DNA of 64,000 bases from JACKFE01 sp050248735 (lineage in GTDB: Bacteria > Nitrospirota > Nitrospiria > Nitrospirales > UBA8639): contig JBFWRU010000015.1 in assembly GCA_050248735.1 (NCBI GenBank), positions 7,135 through 71,134 on the forward strand. Direction: 5' to 3'. A program made the translations under genes and the position numbers. The notes below the pieces were generated by a model. The model saw only the letters and a list, made by a program, of their open reading frames with translations, ran no database searches and was not told the DNA's origin. Numbering within the stretch: the stretch's first letter is position 1; every line of letters starts with the position of its first letter. This document shows positions 7,601-16,302 of this stretch, piece after piece.

Positions 7601-9610
7601 GACTCGCGCCCGGAATTGATACTGTTTGCCGAATCGCAATTGCTGCAGGGTCCCGGGGATGGGTCTGAAATAGACCTGCATGGGAATCCCCGGAATTGGC
7701 GCATGTCCGCTGTAGTCAGGATTGTCCTGTGGATTCAAGTCTTTTCCCGGCCTCGGCACGCATAAACTCCATCCGGACCAACGAAACAGGGATTCGTAAA
7801 TGTGGAGGATGGGTTTGGGAACAACCCGTATGGCACCGATAACCGCTTGAGCGGCGAGGGAGGCGATGCGGGATTGTGGAATGGCGGGAGTGATGGCGCG
7901 GGGTTGTATTTGAGGAATGATGGCCCCCTGCAAAGGTTTTGGGGTGAGTGCTCCCACTTTTGGCCTCGGGGGCGGCTCCACGTCGCCTTCCGTGGCGCCG
8001 AGGGAAATCCATCCTTCATCGTCGTACGCGAGGACTGGAGGGGCATTCGGATTCAGGCGATGTTCCCCATGCCGGAAGCAGAGTGACCGCCATGGACCGA
8101 AGGTGACCGCGCCACCCGGTGCGCGATTGACTTCCCTCACGTCAATTCGATAGCCGCGGATGAGATCCTCTCCTGTAAATACGATCCCGGATTTCGCGGT
8201 CGCATCCAGGGCTTTCTGGCGATCCAATAGCTGGTCCAGCCAGAGGTCACGGTCATTATGAGCCACGGATAGGCCGGCCGACCGGAGGGAGGGCAGGCTG
8301 ATTCTCTCCGACAGTTCTTCGGCTTTCTCGGGATTGAGGAGAATCTCGGAAAACTTGGCTACCCGTTTAAACGCGCCTTCCACGTCACCGGGAACCACAT
8401 CATAAATGCGGACACCTCCCGATTGCCGTCCAAACGTCAAAAGGCCGTCTTGCAATTCCGGCGAGGAAGTGGACGCGTGAAATGAATTCCCCGTGAGAAT
8501 GTATCTGGTGCGGGGGGTTGGGATTCTGGAAATGACCGGAGCCGGAGCGATCGCCTTGACGAAGACAGTGGAGCTTGGAGGCATTTTGGGATCAGCCTTG
8601 ACGAGAAAATCGATACGCAATCCCAACTTTTTCATCAATTCTGGATAATCTCCGAGGCTGGAGATCAGTTGATGAAAGTCGACTTTGGGCACCTCCGGGC
8701 GCGGCTTGGCGACTAAGGTTCCTTCATAGACCGATTGATACTTCAGCAACTCCACGCCTTTTGGGGTAATGCCAGCCGCTTGAAGTTGCTGTTGGCTCAT
8801 CCTGGGAAGTGTCCTTTTTACGAGGGGACTTCCCGTTCCCCGAGATTGAATTTGTGGGGTGATTCCAAGTTGACCTCCCGGCCCCTGGGGTCCACCAGGG
8901 AGCCCGCCCGGGAGTCCCGGCCCCAACTGGTTTTTGAGCAACTGGTCTTGAAGGATATTGAGTTGAAGAATCGGATGTTCAAACCCTCGTTCGAATTTGC
9001 CTGGAACACGCACATCGGGCCTGACCATGTTCATCTCTTGTAATCGCTGCAACATCATGCCCTTTTCCGGGAGACGATCCGGTGACTCTACGGCCAGCTT
9101 TCCATACAGATCGTCCTTAACGGATTGGAAAAACCGTTTTTCAGCAGGAGCCACAATCAGGAATTTATCGCCGGTGAATCTGGAAGTTCCCTGATCGAAT
9201 TGATAGGGACGCACGAGCAGCGTATCGGGAAAGAGCGCCGCCCAGAGATTGGCATCAAAGGGATCGGCGTTTGGGGCCGAAGGGGTGGCCGCCCATTCCG
9301 GGGTCACCGCCAACGGTGGAAGCCCGGACCCGTCAAAAACGAGCTGAAATTGGAGCGCATGTCTGATGGCCGGCCAATCGAAAACCGGCCGGAAGTATTT
9401 GAACTGCAACTCGGGTATTTTTTGTTGTGGAGGAACGGTCACCAACAGACGTGGAGAAATCAGCACCGTGAAGCGTAACGAATTCTCGAATCGCCCATTG
9501 GGTAGGGTCGTCGCCATCAGTTCGAACTGAGGCGCCCCGAGTTGAATCAATGGTCCAATGGCCGCAGCGTTCTGTTTGTCCGTAGGCTTGGGAATAATCC
9601 GATTTGCCAT
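4676..9610 (-). CDS. Giant uncharacterised protein (1644 residues), second gene of a pair
   Basis: A continuous frame of 1644 codons with GGGAGC upstream of the ATG at 9610. No signal peptide or membrane segment is apparent. The sequence is beta-rich and proline-rich. Recurrent Ile-Pro-Gln linkers separate blocks, for example GAIIPQIQPRAITPAIPQSR and IPIIPQLNIPQIHPRSIP. A fibronectin/Ig-like edge (YQFRARVVDLAGNSLPVTF) lies near the middle, and an acidic, Ser/Pro-rich stretch lies near residue 1050. Similar linkers occur in the upstream giant protein, 21 bp away in the same operon, so the two probably work together. No catalytic motif was found. It could be a surface or extracytoplasmic structural protein, but its route of export is not evident. 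Function unknown. Confidence 0.85.
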   Translation of the reverse strand: MANRIIPKPTDKQNAAAIGPLIQLGAPQFELMATTLPNGRFENSLRFTVLISPRLLVTVPPQQKIPELQFKYFRPVFDWPAIRHALQFQLVFDGSGLPPLAVTPEWAATPSAPNADPFDANLWAALFPDTLLVRPYQFDQGTSRFTGDKFLIVAPAEKRFFQSVKDDLYGKLAVESPDRLPEKGMMLQRLQEMNMVRPDVRVPGKFERGFEHPILQLNILQDQLLKNQLGPGLPGGLPGGPQGPGGQLGITPQIQSRGTGSPLVKRTLPRMSQQQLQAAGITPKGVELLKYQSVYEGTLVAKPRPEVPKVDFHQLISSLGDYPELMKKLGLRIDFLVKADPKMPPSSTVFVKAIAPAPVISRIPTPRTRYILTGNSFHASTSSPELQDGLLTFGRQSGGVRIYDVVPGDVEGAFKRVAKFSEILLNPEKAEELSERISLPSLRSAGLSVAHNDRDLWLDQLLDRQKALDATAKSGIVFTGEDLIRGYRIDVREVNRAPGGAVTFGPWRSLCFRHGEHRLNPNAPPVLAYDDEGWISLGATEGDVEPPPRPKVGALTPKPLQGAIIPQIQPRAITPAIPQSRIASLAAQAVIGAIRVVPKPILHIYESLFRWSGWSLCVPRPGKDLNPQDNPDYSGHAPIPGIPMQVYFRPIPGTLQQLRFGKQYQFRARVVDLAGNSLPVTFSPPENPLFVTDVNDGFYDRFEPVSSPVMVLTQPTKGPKPAEQPLLPGDFPSRLVIRTLNLETPQDVPAGPATPASIRHMVPPRVSQELSEQHGMFDAMPPQQAYQLMIDKDLDLGEQWQPDSTSPIGRKAVKVELPEFVVPANQQITVPYLPDPLAAGVTFSQLPGTSGPGLFQQAFGGNWPNRVGFKIRIEGGNNPPVFQGDTLRIFVPPGEHIRAEASCFFPPGAENLMGLWRWIQERLGRQQDGSPMQTLVRQGRHWLLTPNRDLDLVHALQQPLFNPLWASLINPVQASQEVPFDHVRKVGDTQAYLYGTIAVHRGSTEEFDVEARWSEPVDIGVPLTDPPQRVIGQAQAFQVPVVERVAQRVIARGLEGQESAAPLDMDLTERATVKSEASDKSQTPLEGEPGDSPPMDPESKTGEEAIPDGVQERGVPLARMKAAAAPTVIQKNPVGAATINPSVIARPQPQGPPPYDERPFRCATALPPLPENFVPHQYRFAGKQTFTDTKYRCVDYVAIGKTRYRDYFLPTREEEEHVWENYEKALSAAMANKQPLPPLPNLPKWTRTSQPVKVDILSSAPPAKPEVLYILPTFRWENTPQGHHRVGGGLRVYLDRPWFSSGDGEQLAVILYPDPRAELPDQAKPYVSQWGLDPLWESGPSRIPIPAEKIPIIPQLNIPQIHPRSIPEDEISSRATPPGILKNSPQALQLDPRISGQLFSQLKVGASHPAPTNFKNAVAVRYDLGVREAPIPAGGVSSRAAAVNPQIAVPTRLFLFQPMPVTICVFDVKPDVNRQLWYCDIDMDPGTAYFPFVRLALARYQVNSIQGVHLSPVVLADFAQLVPDRTASVVPDSKNGNQVIVTVAGVQGSAAPARTSIVEISLEEMNPAVPDDLGWLPVGGSKPVVLPRINATQWSGPVPLPEPGPKQHRVVIKEFEVFDTEGEADTPRKEERRLVYADALPINR

Positions 9611-9631
9611 AAGAAGCTCCCTTTTCTTGTC

Positions 9632-12600
9632 TTAGGCCGAGAATGCGCCGGCGTATTGAGCCCATTCCTGTTCGCTGAGCATTTCGTAAATTTTTCTGGG
9701 TTTCACGATGTTGCCCATCCTGTTTTGAACAAACACCGGCTTTGGCTCGTTACTGACAAGCCAGATGTGATCGCGGTCGTCTTGCGCGATTTGAACGGTT
9801 TCGGTTTCCCCCTGGAATTCTTTTCTGACACTCAAGGTCACCGAGGTTTCAAAGAACAAAATCTCAATTTTGACGACGAGCGACGCCTCGCCCCACAACT
9901 TCTTGGAAATGGTCTTGGTTGTGGCCGTGGTGGAAAGGACTTTTTCCTCGTAGGCGATCAACATTTTAAATTCGAGCGAAACGGTGATAAGCCCCAATAC
10001 GCTGATCTGCCCGCCCATGCGTAAATATCCCTCAAGGTAAATGCCTTTCTCGCCGGTCTTTTCGTCGAGGCCATATTTGAAATAGAAGCCGGCCATGACA
10101 TACACGCCGCCGCTGGCGATTCCGATATCGAAGGCGAATTTTCCGCCGAACTCCAGCAAAACTTCCACCAACACCACGCCTCGTTCGGAGGCTTCAATCT
10201 CGACGGCAAAAAACCCGCCGCCGCCGAATATCCATACGGTAATACAGAACGGGTCGCTTCGTTCGGAAATGGCCAGCCGGAATCGCACCGGATCGCCATT
10301 CCAGAAAATCGAGACGGCTGCCGAAAGTTTCAAGTTGGAAAGACTGAAGACCCCAATGGCAATGGTCGGCACGGTGACCGCGATGCCGGCTTTGATGCTG
10401 GTGGTGGAAGGTTCGATAATGGGTTTGACGCCCCAGCCGCTGGAGCCGCCTGACGTGCCGCCACCACCCCCGCCGCCTCCACCACCACTATCACTTTTTC
10501 CGCCGACGAGTTCTTGAAGGTTGCTGAGGAATTTTAACGCTCCGAGGAACTCGACCGGTTTGACCCCATCTTCCGATTCACTCGCCAATTTCGGATCGGG
10601 TGACAGGCTTTTTCCATGTTTCTTTTCAAGGCGGAGCTTACTGAAACTCACCCGAATGCATTGCGCGATGGTGACCTGAAAATTTGTCAGTTCTCCGGTG
10701 GCATTGAATTCCGGCTCCGGGACGTGGGGATCACCTTGTTTGGGGAACCGAAAGACTACTTGAACTTTCAGAGTGAATTTTGATTTTTTGGGGTTGGGCT
10801 TGCTTGGCAATTGGGGGTCGAAAATGAGCACAGGAGCCAAGTTAACTTTCTGGACATTATCGATGGTGAACTCGAACGGGATTTTGATTTTGTCCGGGTA
10901 CTCTTCGGATTTGAGGGAAGGCACCAGTCCGCCGGGCTGTTTGAATTGATTGTTATTGACCGATGGGAATAGACCGGCCAAAGGAATGCCACCCAGGATT
11001 TTGGCGTCCTTGAAATATTCCTGCGGGTTGAAGTTGCCGCTGCCGAATTGCTCCGCACTTTGTGCGGCTCCGGAATCTCCGCCGCTCCCTCTGGTGGTGA
11101 CGCTGCTGGCCTTTCCACCCACCGGACCTTTAAGTCGGGAGATACCCACGATATCCATGTTGGGAGCTGCCAATCCGCCGGACTTGGTGGTATCGGTGAA
11201 CCGCATGCCGATGGGATTGAGGAGGATCAGGAAGAGTTCTCCAAGGTTCGGTCCGCCAAATCCATTCACCCTGTACATATCACTGTACCGAACGTCTGTT
11301 CCCGCAGTGGCGGGGTTGGGTCCCAGCAACGCTTTCACGGCGGGAATGGAGATATTGGCCTTGACCAGAAAAGGAAAGAAAAACGGATTGACGGCATCTA
11401 CCAGAGGTTTGGTCACTGCGGGAGGACAGCCCGGCATGAGGCCCTCCTGAATCCATACCGGATCACAAGGGATCTCAGCACTGAACGATAAATTTTCGGT
11501 CTCCAGTGCGGTGTCCCCTTTTTTACTGGATGGGGCATAGGAGACCTTTTGTCCGGAAAGACCGGTGGTGCTCCGGGAATCCTGGGCATAGGCGTTACGT
11601 ACACCCTTGAGGGTTCCGGTGTTCAGTCCTACATCGCTGGTCATGAAGACTAGAGGGATTGTGAACTCGCAAGAGTCGCCTGCCCAGTCTTCGCCTATGA
11701 GATGGAACTGGAAGTCCTGCCCGCTCACCTTTGGCCAAAATGCGATCGAGTTTCCTGGAACTGAGCCGATCTTACTGTTTTCCTTAGGGTCGAGATTCGG
11801 CGTGATGAGTGTGGTAATCCGGAGGTTTTGAAAGGGGAAGTTCCGGCCTTTTGAAAAGGATAGCTTCTCCTGCCCCGGGCCGGGATAGGTTTTGATGGGT
11901 TCTTTCACCACAATAAATTCCCGGTACCGAAGCAATGCCACCATCGGTCCGCCTGGAATGGGTCGTTCGATTTTCCGTTCGCTGATCTGGATGAGGACGG
12001 CTCGATGACCGAAAGGAAACAGAAATCCTTGTTCGATGACCCGCACAAATTGATCCCGCCCCATATTCGTATGTTGGGTCCATTCAATAACCGTTAAGGG
12101 ATTAGGGGCCGGGTCGTAGGCATATTGGGTTTTCATCCAGACGCCGAGAGAACTCAGCATGAATCGTTCGGCACGGGCATATCGATTTTGCCAATTGGCC
12201 AGCTTCCCATTGGCCATTAATTGTACGAGTTGGTGCCGATGTTGGGCCTCGGGCAGCATCCGGAAGGGTACTCTGGATGGGTCCGCTGAATTTGGATATC
12301 TTGGGGGGCCATTGCTGTTAGGTTCGTTATAATCCGGTGACCAGATCGCCCGAAGCGTGCGGTACCAATCATCCTCTTCATCGATCCGCCACTGACCCTG
12401 TCGGTCCTGTCTCCTCACACCTAATCGCGTGTGCCAGAGTTCCAGTCGATTGTTCAAGGTGACGGGTTTTGGGGAATGAGCCCACCCACCCATTTTGCTG
12501 GGCGACATGAATAAGCGGTAGGGGGCTTCAATGACGGTAATGTTAGGGAGATCTTCCTTCTTTGGAGGATCAGGTAGGAGTTGGAAAACCTGACCCGGTA

Positions 12601-14827
12601 GTTTTTCTACGGCACCGGGAACGATCGCCTGGGGGACCGGCTGGGTCGGAAATTTTTGGATCGGTTGAACCGCCTGGGGATTCAACGGCTTCTTTCGTAA
12701 TTGCAGTTGGACGGTTCTGGCTTCCGCCCTTATCAGGATGGCATGGGCTTGGTAGAGAGGCACGGAATTCACGTTGGTGGAGGTGTACCACAGAAACGGT
12801 CTTTTCTCCGTGGGAACCGGATAAGACTGAGGTTTTGCCGGTTCTTTGGGAAGGGAGCGTGGGATGACCTGTGGGATTACACCCTGTTTAAATCTCATGC
12901 CGGGAAGAATCTGCATTTTGAGCCGCCCCAGCGAAGAGGGTGGGGCGGGTGGGGGAGCTGCAGAGGCCGCAACATTCAACTCAAACAGGGACCAGTCCAG
13001 CAGTGTCTCCAGAGCAAAGGGAATTTGTGTCACGTTCTGTGGCACGTTAAAGACCAACCGGCTCCATCCTGCAAGTTGTGCTTTGATCGGATAGACCGGC
13101 TTTTCCGCCTGACTCGGGTTGGCTGGTTCGAAGAAGGCCTGCTCGGCGATATGTTGAGGAGGAAAATGGACGAGGATGGTTGATGCAGGAGATCCAGGTG
13201 CCTGTGGGTTTCGGACGACCCGAGCCGGTTGCCCTGCTGCGGATTGGAGAGTCCACCCCCGGAATTCAAATTTTAAAACCAGTAAATCTTCCGGCCTGAG
13301 AACGGAAACCGTAAAGGGTCCATGGACCTCCAGCAAGGATCGAAAATCGGTAAAGATGCGACCAGGAGCGATGATTTCCGGTCTGATCTGTCCGGGAGAA
13401 ATCGGGGCAATGGGTATGATCTGTTTGAGTGCCGGAGCCGGGATCTGTTGGATCGCTTTTTCCTGTGGTGGCAGCGTGGCCTTGGGAAAGGCGATTGAGG
13501 GACTCTTCCTAATCTGGGGACTGGCCTGAACTTGAATGATCGAACCGCCGGTTTGGCTATCCCAGGCTAATCTGGTCCCATGGGGAAGTTCGATCGGTTC
13601 GACAATAGCTCCCCCCAGAGGAACCGCGACTCGATACACTTCCGGTTCGCAACAGGCCAGAACCTTTCCGTCCTGATTGAGGAGTTCAAAGGGGGGGGTG
13701 GTCGGCCGGCCGCCGACTTCCAGTGAACAGCCCAGGACTCTGATCGAAGACGGGTCGGCGACAAAACGCCCTCTGAGGGTTTCTTCACGTTTCTGCTCTT
13801 GGGTTGAAAAAAGTCTGGCGTATTGAATATGGCCAAGGGGAAGCGCAACCGGTTCCGAGATGGCGTCCGTTTCAAGGTTAGGGGAATGAGGATGAAACCA
13901 CACCGAGGATTCAGGTGACGGTCCTTCGGCCAACATGCCGCAGACGGATGTTTCCGAAGAGTCATCCCACGTTTCAAAGTGGATGGTGTCAAATCCGTTC
14001 CGGCGGTACACGACATGCGATGTGAAGCTTGAGATAAAGGCCGGCGAAAATTCCCAGTGCCGTGATCCCCGCTCCAAGGCGAGCAAGGTACGTGTTCGTC
14101 CAGGGTCTGTGGCCAGGCTTGGCGCCTGATCATCCAGCAGGGCCAGATGCAGGACATCGGAAGCCAGGTCTCCTCCCCGGCCGCAGAAGGAAACAAGAGA
14201 GTGGCCTTTGAAGTCGAAGCTCCAGTTAGGTCTGAACGAGGCGGTGCCTTCGCCCCGGATGTGTAATTGCCCGTCCAAACCCATTCCGCACACAGGAGTG
14301 TTAAACCGGACGGCGGAGCCGGCAGATTCCTGGCCCAGCAACCACCGTTCAAACGGGGCGTAGGCTTTGAATCCTCCCAGCGCAAACGTCAGGAGCATAT
14401 TCCACGAAAAGGCACCCTGGCGCAGTTCGCACACGAAATCGGCGGGTAAGGAAGTGCCAGGAAATCGGGCATCGGCTAAATGGACCAGGAAAAATCCTTC
14501 CTGTTTCCGAACCATGAGTCGGGGGGATCCACTGAAGGAGGCCAAATCAATAACCCAACGGTCACGTCCTCCCAACCGGAACACGACACGAGTTTCTGAC
14601 ACCTCCCAGGTGAGAGATTCCGTCGCCGCATGGGCTAGGCTATTCATGAGTCTGATCGAGGGCGATAGCCCGATAGCAGTCAAGGTGGCCATCCCCAAGA
14701 GTCCCCGACGGGTGAGGGATCTCTCTCCTGAGCGTTCAGGCGGATTCGGCAGGCGGGATCCAGAGCGAACCAGTCGGGGAAGCCGGTCGGCACGCAGGGC
14801 ATTCAGATTGAGACGGTGGTGGGACAT
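9632..14827 (-). CDS. Giant uncharacterised Tat-exported protein (1731 residues)
   Basis: The start at 14827 is chosen because GGAGG lies seven bases upstream; a further 11 codons are open before it. The N-terminus has a long basic region, then a twin-arginine motif (SLTRRGLLGMATLTAIG) and a hydrophobic stretch ending near LAHAA, so export in folded form is likely. The body is beta-rich with Ile/Pro/Gln linkers (KQIIPIAPISPGQIRP, GVIPQVIPRSLPKEP). A run of ten glycines sits about 300 residues before the end (from 10493 down to about 10440 on the map). The C-terminal part has alternating hydrophobic strands (VEVLLEFGGKFAFDIGIASG). It is the first gene of a two-gene operon. No enzyme or adhesin family was recognised. 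A bound cofactor would explain Tat export, but this is an inference. Confidence 0.85.
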   Translation of the reverse strand: MSHHRLNLNALRADRLPRLVRSGSRLPNPPERSGERSLTRRGLLGMATLTAIGLSPSIRLMNSLAHAATESLTWEVSETRVVFRLGGRDRWVIDLASFSGSPRLMVRKQEGFFLVHLADARFPGTSLPADFVCELRQGAFSWNMLLTFALGGFKAYAPFERWLLGQESAGSAVRFNTPVCGMGLDGQLHIRGEGTASFRPNWSFDFKGHSLVSFCGRGGDLASDVLHLALLDDQAPSLATDPGRTRTLLALERGSRHWEFSPAFISSFTSHVVYRRNGFDTIHFETWDDSSETSVCGMLAEGPSPESSVWFHPHSPNLETDAISEPVALPLGHIQYARLFSTQEQKREETLRGRFVADPSSIRVLGCSLEVGGRPTTPPFELLNQDGKVLACCEPEVYRVAVPLGGAIVEPIELPHGTRLAWDSQTGGSIIQVQASPQIRKSPSIAFPKATLPPQEKAIQQIPAPALKQIIPIAPISPGQIRPEIIAPGRIFTDFRSLLEVHGPFTVSVLRPEDLLVLKFEFRGWTLQSAAGQPARVVRNPQAPGSPASTILVHFPPQHIAEQAFFEPANPSQAEKPVYPIKAQLAGWSRLVFNVPQNVTQIPFALETLLDWSLFELNVAASAAPPPAPPSSLGRLKMQILPGMRFKQGVIPQVIPRSLPKEPAKPQSYPVPTEKRPFLWYTSTNVNSVPLYQAHAILIRAEARTVQLQLRKKPLNPQAVQPIQKFPTQPVPQAIVPGAVEKLPGQVFQLLPDPPKKEDLPNITVIEAPYRLFMSPSKMGGWAHSPKPVTLNNRLELWHTRLGVRRQDRQGQWRIDEEDDWYRTLRAIWSPDYNEPNSNGPPRYPNSADPSRVPFRMLPEAQHRHQLVQLMANGKLANWQNRYARAERFMLSSLGVWMKTQYAYDPAPNPLTVIEWTQHTNMGRDQFVRVIEQGFLFPFGHRAVLIQISERKIERPIPGGPMVALLRYREFIVVKEPIKTYPGPGQEKLSFSKGRNFPFQNLRITTLITPNLDPKENSKIGSVPGNSIAFWPKVSGQDFQFHLIGEDWAGDSCEFTIPLVFMTSDVGLNTGTLKGVRNAYAQDSRSTTGLSGQKVSYAPSSKKGDTALETENLSFSAEIPCDPVWIQEGLMPGCPPAVTKPLVDAVNPFFFPFLVKANISIPAVKALLGPNPATAGTDVRYSDMYRVNGFGGPNLGELFLILLNPIGMRFTDTTKSGGLAAPNMDIVGISRLKGPVGGKASSVTTRGSGGDSGAAQSAEQFGSGNFNPQEYFKDAKILGGIPLAGLFPSVNNNQFKQPGGLVPSLKSEEYPDKIKIPFEFTIDNVQKVNLAPVLIFDPQLPSKPNPKKSKFTLKVQVVFRFPKQGDPHVPEPEFNATGELTNFQVTIAQCIRVSFSKLRLEKKHGKSLSPDPKLASESEDGVKPVEFLGALKFLSNLQELVGGKSDSGGGGGGGGGGTSGGSSGWGVKPIIEPSTTSIKAGIAVTVPTIAIGVFSLSNLKLSAAVSIFWNGDPVRFRLAISERSDPFCITVWIFGGGGFFAVEIEASERGVVLVEVLLEFGGKFAFDIGIASGGVYVMAGFYFKYGLDEKTGEKGIYLEGYLRMGGQISVLGLITVSLEFKMLIAYEEKVLSTTATTKTISKKLWGEASLVVKIEILFFETSVTLSVRKEFQGETETVQIAQDDRDHIWLVSNEPKPVFVQNRMGNIVKPRKIYEMLSEQEWAQYAGAFSA

Positions 14828-15274
14828 GGACGGACCTCCGTATTTAAGCCCCCGCCTCAAGTCGTGGGACAGGCGGGTGTTCGATCAGTCTGTCGAATGG
14901 AAACCAAAAAGGGTTCAAATCCGTGGGCGCCTTTGTTTTTGAGGCCTTCCCATGTTGATTCCCTTTTTCATCCTGGGGGGGTGGAAAGCTGCGTTTCACA
15001 AGGGTTCTTTGGTCACATACACAGCGTGATCGCGTTTCTATAGTAATGTCAAAATTTTGTCAAGGGAACGAGATCCGGGTTCCTGTTATCGGCGAGCCGA
15101 GGACCTTGGCTATGAGGATCGGGCATGCGCAAAAGGAGGCACTTTTATTATGCCTTTTTTCCGGTTCCCTTACTTACTCGGTATTGTAAATCCTAATTCA
15201 CGGAGAGGATCACGGATCAGTGAAATCCTTCCAACCAGAGTGTATGAATATTTGTATCCAGTTGGGGGTTAATT
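14828..15274. other. Upstream region of the giant-gene operon
   Basis: About 450 bases between the divergent giant-gene operon and the STAS gene. It contains a minus-strand promoter candidate at 15037-15063. At 14911-14931 lies a short segment (gggttcaaatccgtgggcgc) that resembles, with two gaps, the T-arm and acceptor end of the tRNA-Arg at 4645-4666. No gene was seen. Confidence 0.4.
15037..15063 (-). promoter_or_regulatory. Candidate sigma-70-type promoter for the giant-gene operon
   Basis: On the minus strand TTGACA (15063-15058) and TATAGA (15042-15037) are separated by 15 bases, slightly short of the optimal 17. It points toward the Tat-exported giant gene about 210 bases downstream. 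Identified by motif only. Confidence 0.35.
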
Positions 15275-15673
15275 TTGAATTTCTCTAACCGAAAAGAGTT
15301 GATAACAGTCAATGTTATGCTAACAGTCAAAGAACATTACCAACGAAATACCAAAGTGCTCGAATTGTCCGGGCGATTTGACTATCATTCCAAATTGGGT
15401 TTGGAGGTCGCCATTTTAGGCGCTCAGGAAATTGGCTGTGAACATGTGATTCTGAATTTTTCCAATATCACCTGGATTGACTCCGTCGGGTTAGGACAAT
15501 TGTTTCTCTGGTATCACCGGATGCGACCCAGTCGTGTTCGTCTCAGTATTGTGAGCCCTCAAGCTCCGGTTCGAGAGCTGCTGGAATATGCCAATCTTCC
15601 GGAAGTCGTGCCGATCTTTCAAACAGAGGAAGAAGCTCTGCTTCGCTCGCAATCCCATCTGTCTCTCCACTGA
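15275..15673 (+). CDS. STAS-domain anti-sigma-factor antagonist-like protein
   Basis: A 132-residue single-domain protein of the SpoIIAA/RsbV type. The conserved loop around the phosphorylatable residue reads NFSNITWIDSVGLGQLFLWY, with Ser after Asp as in family members phosphorylated by a partner switch kinase. The listed start is a TTG behind GGGGGT; an ATG at 15317 would remove 14 residues without touching the domain. No anti-sigma kinase or phosphatase gene is adjacent, so the partner is elsewhere. A related STAS gene lies at 34160. A terminator follows directly. Confidence 0.8.
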   Translation: MNFSNRKELITVNVMLTVKEHYQRNTKVLELSGRFDYHSKLGLEVAILGAQEIGCEHVILNFSNITWIDSVGLGQLFLWYHRMRPSRVRLSIVSPQAPVRELLEYANLPEVVPIFQTEEEALLRSQSHLSLH

Positions 15674-15699
15674 CTGCTCGATTACCGAGTCTTTTTTTT
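15672..15699 (+). terminator. Probable Rho-independent terminator
   Basis: A short stem (ctcg pairing with cgag, extended by ga/tc past a bulge) is followed by eight T residues, directly after the STAS gene stop. The stem is short but the T-run is strong. Confidence 0.55.
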
Positions 15700-15837
15700 A
15701 TTCTACATTTGGAGATGGGTTAGTTGGCCGAGTTGCATTTGAACCGGTATGATAGCTGCGTACTTATTGATACCTTCATTTATCGATGAGTTGGATTGGG
15801 CTACGCTTGCCCACGTGGTCGAGGAGGTGAATAACGG

Positions 15838-16230
15838 ATGCGACACAATCCACGCTTTCTCCAATTAGTGCAGGAGGTGAGGGAAAAAATTCGGGAATGT
15901 TCGATCGAAACGATGAAGGATACACTTGCGCGATCAAGCCGGGTAATCGTCATTGATGTTCGGGAAGATCATGAAGTGGAAACGGGAAGGATTCCCGGTT
16001 CGATTCATCTCGGCCGAGGGATTTTGGAGCGGGATATTGAAACGAAAATCCCTGACAAGGAAACGGAAATTATTTTGTATTGTGGGGGAGGGTATCGATC
16101 CGCCTTGTCCGCCGACAGCCTCCAAAAAATGGGCTATTGCCATGTGTGGTCATTGGATGGGGGAATCAAGGCCTGGACGGCAGCCGGATATGCGTTGGTG
16201 ACTGGTGAATCGCAGAAGAAGAAAGAATGA
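15838..16230 (+). CDS. Rhodanese-like sulfurtransferase
   Basis: A 130-residue single-domain rhodanese. GAGGAGGTGA lies before the ATG. The N-terminal extension is helical. The domain begins at VIVIDVREDHEVETGRIPGS, and the active-site loop is YCGGGYRS with the persulfide-accepting Cys. The C-terminal block LDGGIKAWTAAGY is typical. No signal peptide, so it should be cytoplasmic. Likely roles are sulfur transfer or thiol redox chemistry; the natural acceptor cannot be read from the context. It converges with the Skp-like gene through a shared hairpin. Confidence 0.88.
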   Translation: MRHNPRFLQLVQEVREKIRECSIETMKDTLARSSRVIVIDVREDHEVETGRIPGSIHLGRGILERDIETKIPDKETEIILYCGGGYRSALSADSLQKMGYCHVWSLDGGIKAWTAAGYALVTGESQKKKE

Positions 16231-16231
16231 T

Positions 16232-16266
16232 AAAAAATCCCCTTTCCGGGTAGACCGGAAAGGGGA
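16232..16266 (-). terminator. Strong Rho-independent terminator for the Skp-like gene
   Basis: A perfect 12-base stem (tcccctttccgg pairing with ccggaaagggga, five-base loop) with six A residues on its left, which read as a T-run on the minus strand. It lies 36 bases after the Skp-like stop and immediately after the rhodanese stop. The hairpin could also stop forward transcripts. Confidence 0.85.
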
Positions 16267-16302
16267 CATCGGAAACAGTCGCGACTCTTTCGCTTGGAAA
16301 GA

